From positions 1 to 64,000 of the forward strand of contig NZ_JAATVY010000031.1 in NCBI RefSeq assembly GCF_011947195.1: a stretch of DNA of 64,000 nucleotides, written 5' to 3'. Shown here in pieces: positions 32,159 through 40,550 of this stretch. Source of the DNA: Planosporangium thailandense. GTDB lineage: Bacteria > Actinomycetota > Actinomycetes > Mycobacteriales > Micromonosporaceae. A program made the translations under genes and the position numbers. Numbering within the stretch: position 1 is the first letter of the stretch; each line of letters opens with the position of its first letter. Below the pieces are notes generated by a model. It saw only the letters and a list, made by a program, of their open reading frames with translations. It was not told where the DNA came from and ran no database searches.

Positions 32159-33391
32159 ATGGACGACATCGCGGCCGGTACGCCGCTCCCCGATCCGGTC
32201 GCGCCGATGCTGGCCACGCTCGGCGACCTGCCGACCGGTCCAGAATGGGCGTACGAGTTCAAATGGGACGGTGTACGCGCGGTGACCCGGACCGGGCGGC
32301 GCCGGGTACGGGTCCTCAGCCGCAACAACCGCGATCTCACCGCCACCTATCCCGAGCTTGCCGAGCTCGGCGCGGTGCTCGGTGAGCGCGGCGCGGTCGT
32401 CGACGGCGAGGTCGTCGCGCTCGACTCCGGCGGCCGGCCGTCGTTCGAACGGCTGCAGCGGCGCATGCACGTCGGCGCGCCGACACCGGGCCTGCTCGCG
32501 GCGGTACCGGTGGTCTACCACGTCTTCGACGTGCTGCACGTCGACGGGGAGTCGACGCTGCGGCTGCCGTACGAGCACCGGCGGGAACTGCTCGCGGCGC
32601 TGGGGCTGACCGGGCCGGTGGTGACCGTGCCGGCGCACTTCACCGACGTCGACGGCGCCCACGTCCTGACCGCCGCGCGGGCGGCCGGCCTGGAGGGCGT
32701 CGTCGCCAAGCGCCTCGGCTCGACGTACCAGCCCGGCCGCCGCTCGGCGGACTGGATCAAGGTGCCGATCGTCCACACCCAGGAAGTGGTGATCGTGGGT
32801 TACACGGCCGGCGCTGGCCGCCGGGCCGGGACGATCGGCTCGCTGCTGCTGGCGGTGCACGATCCAGCCGGACGGTTGCGCTACGCCGGCCACGTCGGCA
32901 CCGGGTTCACCGAATCCATGCTGCGCGACCTGCAGCGGCGCCTCGTACCCCTGCACCGGCGGACCCCGGCGGTGGGCGGGGTACCCCGCGACCACGCCCG
33001 ACACGCCCGGTGGGTCGACCCGGTCGTCGTCGGCGAGGTCGCCTACCGCACGTGGACCCCGGACGGGCGGCTGCGCCTGCCTTCCTGGCGCGGGCTGCGC
33101 CCCGACCGCGACGCTGCCGAGGTGCACCGACCTGACGTGCCGGCCCGGCCCGCTCCGCCCCCGCCGGCCGGGCGCCACGCGGGCGGGCCGACCGGGCACG
33201 TCGAGGGCGCGATGCAGACCTCCGACGGCCGGTGGCGGGTGGAGGTGGTACGCCGCGGCACCGGCCACTGGTACCGGATCGTCCACGGCGAGAACACGAT
33301 CGACTGGCTGTCGCTGGCCGACGTCGAGCGCATCCTCGGCGAGGTCGGCGTCGACCTCACGCTGCTGCGGGAGGTCGGCCCGGCGGCGTGA
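32159..33391 (+). CDS. ATP-dependent DNA ligase (LigC / LigD ligase-domain type)
   Basis: A 410-residue ligase from the ATG at 32159 (a GTG lies one codon before). The nucleotidyltransferase core has the catalytic Lys35 in motif I (YEFKWDGVRA), motif Ia VLSRNNRDLT, motif III VVYHVFDVLHV, motif IV LEGVVAKRL and motif V DWIKVP, followed by an OB fold with GSLLLAVHD and GHVGTGFTE. It lacks the primase and nuclease domains of full LigD. A C-terminal extension of about 85 residues (Pro-rich hinge, then HVEGAMQTSDGRWRVEVV...) is not part of the usual ligase fold. The neighbour gene encodes endonuclease V, which suggests a small repair operon. Confidence 0.92.
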   Translation: MDDIAAGTPLPDPVAPMLATLGDLPTGPEWAYEFKWDGVRAVTRTGRRRVRVLSRNNRDLTATYPELAELGAVLGERGAVVDGEVVALDSGGRPSFERLQRRMHVGAPTPGLLAAVPVVYHVFDVLHVDGESTLRLPYEHRRELLAALGLTGPVVTVPAHFTDVDGAHVLTAARAAGLEGVVAKRLGSTYQPGRRSADWIKVPIVHTQEVVIVGYTAGAGRRAGTIGSLLLAVHDPAGRLRYAGHVGTGFTESMLRDLQRRLVPLHRRTPAVGGVPRDHARHARWVDPVVVGEVAYRTWTPDGRLRLPSWRGLRPDRDAAEVHRPDVPARPAPPPPAGRHAGGPTGHVEGAMQTSDGRWRVEVVRRGTGHWYRIVHGENTIDWLSLADVERILGEVGVDLTLLREVGPAA

Positions 33392-33396
33392 GCCGG

Positions 33397-33434
33397 CCGG
33401 CCGCTACCGCGTAGACCGGCCGTTACCGTGTAGG
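33397..33434 (+). repeat. 19-bp direct repeat x2 after the ligase stop
   Basis: Units 33397-33415 and 33416-33434 (CCGGCCGCTACCGCGTAGA type) differ at three positions and each contains TAG. With the gene's own TGA (33389-33391) they give stops in two frames. Confidence 0.75.
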
Positions 33435-33463
33435 GAGACGACGCCCCGCGGAGAAGAGGGACC

Positions 33464-34240
33464 GTGCTCCTGCCCCACCCCGAGCCGTGGCCCGAAACGG
33501 CCGCCAAGGCGATCGACATCCAGAACCGGCTGCGCACGATGGTCCGGCTCGCCGCCGACGAGCCGTTCGAGCCCCGTACCGTCGCCGGGCTGGACGTGAC
33601 GTACGAGCCCGGCTCCGGGCGCTGCGCCGCGGCCGTGGTCGTCCTCGACGCGGGCACCCTCGAAGTGGTCGACGAGTCGACCGCGTTCGGCACGGCGGCG
33701 TTCGCGTACGTACCCGGACTCCTCGCGTTCCGTGAGCTACCGCCCTTGATGGCCGCACTGGGCGAGCTGACCGTCGTGCCCGACGTGCTGGTCTGCGACG
33801 GCTACGGGATAGCCCATCCGCGTCGGTTCGGCCTCGCCAGCCACCTCGGCGTCGTCACCGACCGGCCGACCCTCGGCGTCGCCAAGAACCCGTTCACCGG
33901 CGTGTACGAGCCTCCCGGTGACGACCGCGGCTGCTGGTCGGAGCTGCGCGAGGACGGCGAGACCCTGGGGCGGGTGCTGCGCACCCGGCGCGGGGTGAAG
34001 CCCGTGTTCGTATCGGTCGGCCACCGCATCACCCTGGACCGGGCCACCGACCTGGTCCTCGCGCTGTGTACCCGGTACCGGTTGCCCGAAGCGATCCGGC
34101 GCGCGGACCGGTTGTCGCGTCGACTGCTGCGCGGGTCCAGCGGCTCACCGGCGGCCGAAGGCGAACCGGGTACGGGTCGCCCAGTGGACCCCGTCGAACG
34201 CCAGCAGGCGCGCCTCCGTGACGGCCGCGCGTACCGGTAG
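33464..34240 (+). CDS. nfi: Endonuclease V (deoxyinosine 3'-endonuclease)
   Basis: A 258-residue Nfi-family protein from the GTG at 33464. Family motifs are clear: TVAGLDVTYEPG with the first metal-binding Asp, the YVPGLLAFRELPP signature, VLVCDGYGIAHPRRFGLASHLGV with the next acidic residue, and GVKPVFVSVGHRI late. Endonuclease V cuts one base 3' to deoxyinosine, and in some species inosine in RNA. It follows the ligase by about 70 bp on the same strand. The last 32 codons are antisense to the end of the 2'-5' RNA ligase gene; this C-terminal stretch is polar and may be dispensable. Confidence 0.9.
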   Translation: MLLPHPEPWPETAAKAIDIQNRLRTMVRLAADEPFEPRTVAGLDVTYEPGSGRCAAAVVVLDAGTLEVVDESTAFGTAAFAYVPGLLAFRELPPLMAALGELTVVPDVLVCDGYGIAHPRRFGLASHLGVVTDRPTLGVAKNPFTGVYEPPGDDRGCWSELREDGETLGRVLRTRRGVKPVFVSVGHRITLDRATDLVLALCTRYRLPEAIRRADRLSRRLLRGSSGSPAAEGEPGTGRPVDPVERQQARLRDGRAYR

Positions 34241-34669
34241 CCGCGCGGCGACGTCGCGCTCGACGAGGGCGAGGGTGTCCTCGTCGACGCCGTGCGCCAC
34301 GGTCAGGTGCGGAACGATGTCGTCGTGAACCCCGCCGTACGGAGGAGCCTCGGGCCATCGGCCGGCGATCTCCACAGTGAGGCTCCGGAACGGGCCGGCC
34401 GGCTCCGGTTCCAGGTACAGCACGTCCGGGAACCTGCCGCAGCGGCGGAATCCGACCTCGAACGCCGGCTGACGGCCGAACACCTCGCGAAGCCGCTCGA
34501 GCACCCCGTCGTCGATCCGGCTTGAGCCCAGGAACGGGTACAGGACGGTGACGTGTGCCGGCGCCCCCAGCGGCGCCGAACGGTCGTACCGCTGCCGCCA
34601 GCGGTCCACGACGCGGCCCGCCTCGGGCACCGCCACGATGATCGCCGTCTGGCCGGTCTCAAACGACAT
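34145..34669 (-). CDS. 2'-5' RNA ligase / cyclic phosphodiesterase family protein
   Basis: A 174-residue protein of the 2H superfamily from the ATG at 34669. The two HxT motifs, HVTVLYPF and HLTVAHG, define the active site. Bacterial members (ThpR/LigT) hydrolyse 2',3'-cyclic phosphates and can join 2'-5' RNA ends. The gene is the third of an overlapping leftward series with the 63-codon ORF and DUF1992 gene. Its 3' 96 bases overlap the convergent endonuclease V gene. Confidence 0.88.
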   Translation of the reverse strand: MSFETGQTAIIVAVPEAGRVVDRWRQRYDRSAPLGAPAHVTVLYPFLGSSRIDDGVLERLREVFGRQPAFEVGFRRCGRFPDVLYLEPEPAGPFRSLTVEIAGRWPEAPPYGGVHDDIVPHLTVAHGVDEDTLALVERDVAARLPVRAAVTEARLLAFDGVHWATRTRFAFGRR

Positions 34670-34850
34670 GCGCTGACCCCTGCGATCCCGCCGGATCGGG
34701 GCACCGGATGTCGGCGGCCTCGCACGCCGGATGTGCCGTACCGCCCGGATCCAGCGCTTCGCGCATGAACAGGTGGCGCCCCGGCGACCGCGGGCCATCC
34801 CTGGCCACCCAGCGGTCGCGGTAGGCGGGTCTGCCTTCCGTGGGTCTCAC
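34659..34850 (-). CDS. Small 63-residue protein in the DUF1992 series
   Basis: This ORF starts with GTG at 34850, overlapping the TGA of the DUF1992 gene (GTGA), and its end overlaps the start of the 2'-5' RNA ligase gene by 11 bases. The product (start RPTEGRPAYRDRWVARDG, with CEAADIRCPDP near the end) is basic, has two cysteines and no membrane segment. I do not know its family. The double overlap is the main support that it is real. Confidence 0.5.
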   Translation of the reverse strand: MRPTEGRPAYRDRWVARDGPRSPGRHLFMREALDPGGTAHPACEAADIRCPDPAGSQGSAHVV

Positions 34851-35230
34851 CGTCGCCGGTCGCGCCAGGCGCTGACGACCTCGTCGGCGTCGATGGTGGA
34901 GAGCACGACCGGCGGCCCGTCGAGCAGGCCCCGGTGCGCCCGGCCGATGCGGTCGTTGAGATCGGCGACGAGCCTGCGTACCGACGACTCGGTCGTCCGC
35001 TCCGCGACCGTCTCCATCAGGTCCTCGACCGCTCTGCGCAGCGCCAGCGTGGCGGGCACCGGGCCGGTGATGCCTTCGCGGCGTACCAGCCGCTTGAGCC
35101 ACCAGTTCTCGTCGTACTCTTCGTCGATGTCCGGCAGCGGCTTCCCCGCGCCCGGCAGGTCGTTGAACTCGCCGCGCTCCTGGGCTTCCCGGATCTGACG
35201 GTCGATCCGCGACTCGTACCAGCTGGTCAT
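34847..35230 (-). CDS. DUF1992 (DnaJC28-type conserved domain) protein
   Basis: A 127-residue protein with the DUF1992 signature: an N-terminal helix SWYESRIDRQIREAQERGEF followed by the invariant NDLPGAGKPL and ENWWLKRLVRREG. The domain occurs alone in bacteria and in the eukaryotic DnaJC28; its biochemical role is unknown. It heads a three-gene overlapping series ending in the 2'-5' RNA ligase. Confidence 0.9.
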   Translation of the reverse strand: MTSWYESRIDRQIREAQERGEFNDLPGAGKPLPDIDEEYDENWWLKRLVRREGITGPVPATLALRRAVEDLMETVAERTTESSVRRLVADLNDRIGRAHRGLLDGPPVVLSTIDADEVVSAWRDRRR

Positions 35231-35289
35231 CGGCGCACCCCCGGTACGGCGAGTCTATCGGCCGGCCCGTCTACCGGTCAGCCCACCGG

Positions 35290-36213
35290 CTACAGCCACT
35301 GCTTCCAGGGCTGGTTTGCCATGAACCCCTCCACCGCGTAGACGTACCACGTGTTGGGCAGGTCCTGCCCGGCGGCCACCGCGTTGTCCACGGCGCCGTA
35401 CCCGGCCTGGTACGCGGAGATCACCATGTCGAGCAGGACGAGTTTGTTCGGGTCGCCGGCCAGGCTGTAGTTGCCGTTGAAGTACTTGTCCCCGAAGTAC
35501 CGGACCAGCCAGGCCAGGTAGCCGGTGGCGACGTTGATGTTGCCGGTCAGCGAGGCCCGGTCGTAGTTGGTGCCGTACTTCTGGTTCATCCAGGTGGCGG
35601 TGTCCGTCATCACCTGCATGGTGCCCAGCCCGCCGTCAGCGGACTTGATCGTGGACTGCCAGCCGCTCTCCTCCCAGCCGATGCCCTGGATGAGCACCTC
35701 CCGGACGGTGATCGCGGGCGGCTTGGGGTCGTCGAGGCTCAGCGTCGGCCGGTACGCGTGCCCGGCGGCCGCGTGCATCGCGGCGGCGACTTCGGCGCAC
35801 GACGCACCCGGTCGGTCCGGACGCGAGCAGACCGGACCGGACGCCGTGGGGCCCGGGCCGGGCGGCGGGCCGGCCGGCGGAGGCGGTGGCGGCTTGGCGA
35901 CCGTCAGCTGCTTGGGCGGGGGCGGCGCCTGCTTGGTGGACCCCCCGGACTTTCTGGTCACTGACGGGCTGGGGCTCGCAGTCGGCGAGAGACTCGGGCT
36001 CGGGGTCGGCGACGGGGTGGCGGACTCGGTCACCGAGGGCGCGGCGGTGACGGTCGCCGCCGAGTCGGTGGGCGCGGCGTACACCAGGCGGGCCGCGTCG
36101 TTCTCGGGGGCGTTCCAGACCGACACCAGGACGGTGCTCGCCACAATGATCCCGGCCGTCACCGCGGCGGCGGCCGCGATCGCTCGACTACGTGGAGTGG
36201 ACAGCAGCGCCAA
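35290..36213 (-). CDS. Lytic transglycosylase (SLT-type) with Pro-rich stalk
   Basis: A 307-residue protein; I start it at the TTG at 36213, which has GGGGGAG five to six bases upstream (GTG 36240 is the alternative). A membrane anchor (about residues 10-30) is followed by Ser/Thr/Pro repeats (ESATPSPTPSPSLSPTASP) and a KPPPPPPAGPPP linker. The catalytic SLT-like domain (about 170-307) has GIGWEESGWQ with the likely catalytic Glu, GGLGTMQVMTDTATWMN and later VISAYQAGYGAVDNAV. It would cleave peptidoglycan glycan strands outside the cell. After the stop the minus strand shows further TAG triplets 19 and 35 bases on, a faint version of the stop repeats. Confidence 0.85.
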   Translation of the reverse strand: MALLSTPRSRAIAAAAAVTAGIIVASTVLVSVWNAPENDAARLVYAAPTDSAATVTAAPSVTESATPSPTPSPSLSPTASPSPSVTRKSGGSTKQAPPPPKQLTVAKPPPPPPAGPPPGPGPTASGPVCSRPDRPGASCAEVAAAMHAAAGHAYRPTLSLDDPKPPAITVREVLIQGIGWEESGWQSTIKSADGGLGTMQVMTDTATWMNQKYGTNYDRASLTGNINVATGYLAWLVRYFGDKYFNGNYSLAGDPNKLVLLDMVISAYQAGYGAVDNAVAAGQDLPNTWYVYAVEGFMANQPWKQWL

Positions 36214-36529
36214 AACGTCTCCCCCGCCGGTCGGCCCCACGCCGCACCCGGGAGGTCTCGGCGGGCAGGGTCGGGTTGCTGGACGGTCCGGACCGACGAG
36301 CCGCGGGCTGCGGATCCCGACCGCGAAGGATCCTATGCCAGACGTCGATGGATTGTGGGGCCGGGTCGCCGAGACGAACCTCATGCGCGTGATCCCGCCG
36401 GTGAGTATCGTCATCGGCCGAGGTCTGCACAGATGGGCGACGTCTGTCGAGGACGCCCGGTCGCCGCTCACCACCAAGGAGTGACACCCAGCCCCGAACA
36501 ACGCACGCGAAAACCACAAAGGAGCACGG
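36214..36529. promoter_or_regulatory. 316-bp divergent gap, transglycosylase / Asp-box gene
   Basis: The open frame of the transglycosylase continues into this region but shows no protein-like features. GCATAGGATCC at about 36325-36340 on the minus strand could be its -10 area. The Asp-box gene has its own AAAGGAGCACGG ribosome site at 36517-36528. I see no other feature. Confidence 0.4.
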
Positions 36530-37645
36530 ATGAGCCAGGTACGGGTACTGGTCGGTACACGCAAGGGCGCGTTCATTCTGACATCGGACGCGAGCCGGGA
36601 GAAATGGGACGTCAGCGGCCCGCACTTCGCGGGCTGGGAGATCTACCACGTCAACGGGTCGCCGGCCAATCCGGACCGGCTGTACGCGTCGCAGTCCAGC
36701 GGCTGGTTCGGCCAGCTGATCCAGCGCTCCGACGACGGCGGCCTGACCTGGAACCCGGTGGGCAACCGGTTCGACTACGACGGCGACCCCGGCACGCACC
36801 AGTGGTACGACGGGACGCCGCGCCCCTGGGAGTTCAAGCGCGTCTGGCACCTCGAGCCGTCGCCGACCGACCCGGACACCGTCTTCGCGGGTGTCGAGGA
36901 CGCCGCGCTGTTCCGTTCGGACGACGGCGGGCAGAACTGGCACGAACTCCCGGGGCTGCGCGGACACGGCTCGGGACCGTCATGGCAGCCGGGCGCCGGT
37001 GGCATGTGCCTGCACACGATCATCCTGGATCCGACCGACCCGGCACGGATGTTCGTGGCCATCTCGGCCGCGGGCGCGTTCCGCACCGACGACGCCGGCA
37101 AGACGTGGCGGCCGATCAACCGCGGACTCAGGTCCGGCGGCATTCCCGACGAGGATGCCGAGGTGGGCCACTGCGTGCACCGCATCGCCATGCACCCGGC
37201 GCGCCCCGAGGTGCTGTTCATGCAGAAGCACTGGGACGTCATGCGCAGCGACGATGCCGGCGGGTCCTGGCATGAGATCAGCGGCAACCTGCCGACCGAC
37301 TTCGGGTTCCCGATCGCGGTCCACGCCCACGAGCCGGACACCGTCTACGTCGTGCCGATCACGAGCGACTCACTGCATTACCCGCCGGACGGGAAGCTGC
37401 GGGTGTACCGCAGCCGGACCGGCGGAAACGAGTGGGAGGCGCTCACCGACGGCCTGCCGCAACGCGACTGCTACGTCAACGTGCTGCGGGACGCGATGGC
37501 CGTCGACTCGCTCGACTCATGCGGGATCTACTTCGGCACGACCGGCGGGCAGGTGTACGTGTCCGCCGACGCCGGCGACAGTTGGGTGCCCATCGTGCGG
37601 GACCTGCCGCCCGTGCTCTCCGTCGAAGTACAGACGCTGCCATGA
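36530..37645 (+). CDS. BNR/Asp-box repeat beta-propeller protein
   Basis: A 371-residue protein without a signal peptide. Five Asp-box motifs mark propeller blades: [32 protein letters not shown] and SADAGDSW. It belongs to the VPS10/WD40-like exo-alpha-sialidase superfamily, but I see no sialidase Arg triad, so glycosidase activity should not be assumed. It opens with the conserved [12 protein letters not shown]. The stop overlaps the start of a MoaD-like gene (ATGA), a pairing that implies a joint role. Confidence 0.87.
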   Translation: MSQVRVLVGTRKGAFILTSDASREKWDVSGPHFAGWEIYHVNGSPANPDRLYASQSSGWFGQLIQRSDDGGLTWNPVGNRFDYDGDPGTHQWYDGTPRPWEFKRVWHLEPSPTDPDTVFAGVEDAALFRSDDGGQNWHELPGLRGHGSGPSWQPGAGGMCLHTIILDPTDPARMFVAISAAGAFRTDDAGKTWRPINRGLRSGGIPDEDAEVGHCVHRIAMHPARPEVLFMQKHWDVMRSDDAGGSWHEISGNLPTDFGFPIAVHAHEPDTVYVVPITSDSLHYPPDGKLRVYRSRTGGNEWEALTDGLPQRDCYVNVLRDAMAVDSLDSCGIYFGTTGGQVYVSADAGDSWVPIVRDLPPVLSVEVQTLP

Positions 37646-37938
37646 TCCGGGTCGTGCTTCCGTACCATCTGCGCACGCTTGCGCGCGTCGACGGCGAGGT
37701 CGTGCTCGACGTCGCGGGTGACGTCACCCAGCGTTCGGTCCTCGACGCGCTGGAGGCCCGCTACCCGGTGCTGCGCGGTACGGTCCGCGACCAGTCCACC
37801 GGCGCGCGCCGGGCGTTCGTCCGGTTCTTCGCCTGCGAGCAGGATCTCTCCCATGAACCGCCGGACGCCCCTCTGCCCGGCGCGGTCACCTCCGGGGCCG
37901 AACCGTTCATGGTCGTCGGCGCGATGGCGGGTGGCTGA
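37642..37938 (+). CDS. MoaD/ThiS-family small sulfur-carrier-like protein
   Basis: A 98-residue beta-grasp protein ([21 protein letters not shown]) that ends exactly in Gly-Gly (GAMAGG), the C-terminus that is adenylated and thiocarboxylated in MoaD and ThiS or conjugated in ubiquitin-like modifiers. It overlaps the Asp-box gene by four bases. No MoeB/ThiF-type activating enzyme or MoaE lies nearby. It is longer than MoaD (about 80), with extra residues around [13 protein letters not shown]. Confidence 0.85.
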   Translation: MIRVVLPYHLRTLARVDGEVVLDVAGDVTQRSVLDALEARYPVLRGTVRDQSTGARRAFVRFFACEQDLSHEPPDAPLPGAVTSGAEPFMVVGAMAGG

Positions 37939-37952
37939 CCGCTTCACCACTC

Positions 37953-38004
37953 ATGATCCTGAAGGATTTTCCGTGCGCTGACCCGGAAAATCCTTCAGGA
38001 TCAT
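37953..38004. terminator. Perfect 21-bp inverted repeat with 10-nt loop
   Basis: Arms 37953-37973 and 37984-38004 match perfectly around TGCGCTGACC. Each arm includes the smaller dyad ATCCT-GA-AGGAT, so each can fold by itself. It begins 15 bp after the MoaD-like stop, as a terminator would, and is followed by a clear drop in GC content that holds the next promoter. Confidence 0.65.
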
Positions 38005-38123
38005 CAAACCGGCGCAATACCGGCATTTTTGGATATAACCGATTCGCAACGCTTCTCGAACCTGGTCGACAACCCGGGCACCGGACCGTCGAAGTCGACC
38101 CCGTGAGAGAAGGCCTGACTTTG

Positions 38124-39929
38124 ATGAATCGGAATGTCCGACGGCTGATCCTCGGCACGCTGCTTGCCACGTCGACGACGGGCGCCGCGCTCGGCGTCGG
38201 CGTGCAGACCGCATCAGCCACCGTGAACGCGACCGTGGACACCAGAAGCGGCCCGCTCAACGTCCGCACCGGAACGTCGACCCAGACCGCGGTCGCCGGC
38301 CAGTTGCGCGACGGTTCGGTGGTCTCCCTCGCCTGCCAGGCGACCGGGCAGTACATCTCGGGCGCGGTCCGGAGCACCGCACAGTGGGACCGGCTGGCCA
38401 ACGGCCGCTGGGTGTCGCACGCCTACATCCGCGTCGGCGCGTCCCTGCCGTCCTGCGCGGTGCTCGACGCCCCGGCCGGCAACCCGTCCGGCCCCAGGGT
38501 GCGTACCGACGGCGGCCCGCTCAACATCCGTACCGCGCCCAACACCGGCGCGAGCATCGCCGGCCAGGTCGCCAACGGCGCGGCGGTCGCGCTCAGCTGC
38601 CAGGTCACCGGTGCGACGGTACGCGGCACCGTCCGATCCACCTCGCAGTGGGACCGGCTGACCAGCGGCGGCTACGTCTCCCACGCCTACGTGCAGACCG
38701 ACGGGTACCTCCCGTCGTGCGCGTCGCTGGACAATCCGCCGGCGCCGTCGACCCCGCCGACGCCGTCGACCTCGCCCACGCCCTCGACCTCACCCACGCC
38801 GTCAACCTCACCGACGCCGTCTACCCCGCCCGCCACCAACCCGGCCGCGGCGCGAGTGCACACCGACGGCGGCCCGCTCAACGTCCGCACCGGACCCACC
38901 TCACGGTCCGACGTGACCACGACGCTCGCCAACGGCACCTCGCTCAGCCTGACGTGCCAGGTCAACGGCGACACCGTCCGCGGTACCGTCCGCTCGACCG
39001 CGCAGTGGGACAAGCTCGCCACCGGCGGCTACGTCTCCCACGCCTATGTGGAGACCGACCAGTCGCTGCCCGCGTGCGACTCGACCACGCCGGTGACCAA
39101 CCCGACTCCGGCACCGAGCACCAGCCCGACGCCCAGCCCCACCCCGACGCCGACCCCGACTCCGACCCAGCCGGCGACCTACCCGGCCACCGCGCACACC
39201 GAGGGCGGCCCGCTCAACATCCGCACCGGCCCGAGTACCGGCGCGAGCCTCGCCGGCCAGGTCGCCAACGGCGGCTCCCTGACCCTGACCTGCGCCGTCG
39301 GCGGCGACTACGTCAGCGGCGCCGTCCGCTCCACCAGCCAGTGGGACAAGCTCACCAGCGGCAACTACGTCTCCCACGCGTACGTGCAGACCACGGCCAG
39401 CCTGCCCACCTGCGCCGGCGGCGCCCCCGTTGTCGGTGGTGACGGCCCGGTCGGCAGCATGACCAACGCGCAGTTCATCGCCGCGGCGGTCATCCCCGCC
39501 CAGGCCGGCTACCGCGAGTTCGGCGTACCCGCCTCGGTCACCATCGCCCAGGCCATCCTGGAGTCGGGCTGGGGCCGCAGCACGCTGACCAAGAACGACC
39601 GCAACTACTTCGGGATCAAGTGCTTCAGCGGCAGCCCCGGCCCGATCGCCAACGGCTGCCACACCTACGCCACCTACGAGTGCACCCCGAACTGCTACGC
39701 CACCTACGCGAGCTTCCGCACGTACGCGTCGATCAGCGACTCGTTCCGCGACCACGGGATGTTCCTGACGACCAACAGCCGCTACAAGCCGGCGTTCAAC
39801 TACAGCAACGACGCCGACCAGTTCATCTACCAGATCTGGAAGGCCGGCTACGCCACCAGCCCGACGTACGTCGCGAATGTCCAGTCGCTGATGCGCCAGT
39901 ACAACCTCTACCAGTACGACCACGCCTGA
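38124..39929 (+). CDS. Secreted SH3b-repeat endo-beta-N-acetylglucosaminidase (GH73)
   Basis: A 601-residue exported wall hydrolase from the ATG at 38124 (AGAAGG upstream). A signal peptide (about 1-33, ending QTASA) precedes four bacterial SH3 repeats, each with the pattern GGPLNxRTGPxT and a closing VSHAYV, starting near residues 40, 130, 250 and 360. Pro/Thr/Ser linkers of tandem PTPST type separate them. The C-terminal FlgJ-like GH73 domain (about 450-600) has IAQAILESGWGRSTLTKNDRNYFGIK with the catalytic Glu in ESGWG. A TATAAC element at about 38033 in the AT-rich leader may be its -10 box. The role is septal or growth-related peptidoglycan cleavage. Confidence 0.92.
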   Translation: MNRNVRRLILGTLLATSTTGAALGVGVQTASATVNATVDTRSGPLNVRTGTSTQTAVAGQLRDGSVVSLACQATGQYISGAVRSTAQWDRLANGRWVSHAYIRVGASLPSCAVLDAPAGNPSGPRVRTDGGPLNIRTAPNTGASIAGQVANGAAVALSCQVTGATVRGTVRSTSQWDRLTSGGYVSHAYVQTDGYLPSCASLDNPPAPSTPPTPSTSPTPSTSPTPSTSPTPSTPPATNPAAARVHTDGGPLNVRTGPTSRSDVTTTLANGTSLSLTCQVNGDTVRGTVRSTAQWDKLATGGYVSHAYVETDQSLPACDSTTPVTNPTPAPSTSPTPSPTPTPTPTPTQPATYPATAHTEGGPLNIRTGPSTGASLAGQVANGGSLTLTCAVGGDYVSGAVRSTSQWDKLTSGNYVSHAYVQTTASLPTCAGGAPVVGGDGPVGSMTNAQFIAAAVIPAQAGYREFGVPASVTIAQAILESGWGRSTLTKNDRNYFGIKCFSGSPGPIANGCHTYATYECTPNCYATYASFRTYASISDSFRDHGMFLTTNSRYKPAFNYSNDADQFIYQIWKAGYATSPTYVANVQSLMRQYNLYQYDHA

Positions 39930-40109
39930 CCCTCCCCCACCCAGGGACCGCCGCCGGTCCGTCACCGGTTGACCTCCGTCAACCCCGACGGGCCGGCGGC
40001 GGCCGTTTCACCTCGGTGTCGCCTCGCGGTTTGTGTCCGGGGTGGGCTCTACAGTCGCGGCCGTACGCTCCCGGACGTCGGGGGCTGGCCGCCGAGGAGG
40101 AGCGCAGCG

Positions 40110-40493
40110 ATGCCCGATGCGGATGGCCGCTGGACGGTCGAGGATCACCTCCGGGGCGCGCCGGTCGAGTACGTGGAGCTCTACCGGGCTGTCGAGGCCG
40201 CCATTCACGCCTGCGGCCCGGTGATCGTCTCCCCGTCGAAGACCACGATCACCTTCAAGGGCTCCCGCCGGGGTTTCGTCGGTGCCCGCCCCACCCGCCG
40301 CGGTGTCCGGGGCTACCTCGATCTCACGCGCAGCCTGGTCGGAGACCGCCGCATCCTCAGCAGCAGTCCGTACACCGGCCGGCTGCACGTCAACCAGTAC
40401 CGCCTGACCACGCTGGCAGACCTCGACGACACCTTCATCTCTTGGCTGCAGGAGGCCTACCGCGTAGGTCAGGGAGACCATCTCCACGGATGA
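40110..40493 (+). CDS. DUF5655 domain protein
   Basis: A 127-residue protein from the ATG at 40110, which follows GAGGAGG. The body matches DUF5655: LYRAVEAAIHACGPVIVSPSKTTITFKGSRRGFVGARPTRRGVRGYLDL. The domain often sits after DUF4287 and is thought to be a small nucleic-acid or protein-binding module; its role is unknown. It stands alone. Confidence 0.8.
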   Translation: MPDADGRWTVEDHLRGAPVEYVELYRAVEAAIHACGPVIVSPSKTTITFKGSRRGFVGARPTRRGVRGYLDLTRSLVGDRRILSSSPYTGRLHVNQYRLTTLADLDDTFISWLQEAYRVGQGDHLHG

Positions 40494-40550
40494 CCGCCGC
40501 GACGCCTCCAGCCGGGTCCGGCCGCGCGTGAGCAGGACCGGCGGTTCGCG

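Noticed and set aside
36530-37645. Sialidase.
   Set aside because: Asp-boxes alone occur in many propellers; the sialidase Arg triad and catalytic Tyr/Glu pair are not evident, and there is no signal peptide.
37953-38004. Insertion-sequence terminal repeats or an attachment site.
   Set aside because: No transposase, integrase, target duplication or tRNA gene lies near this or the other long inverted repeats.
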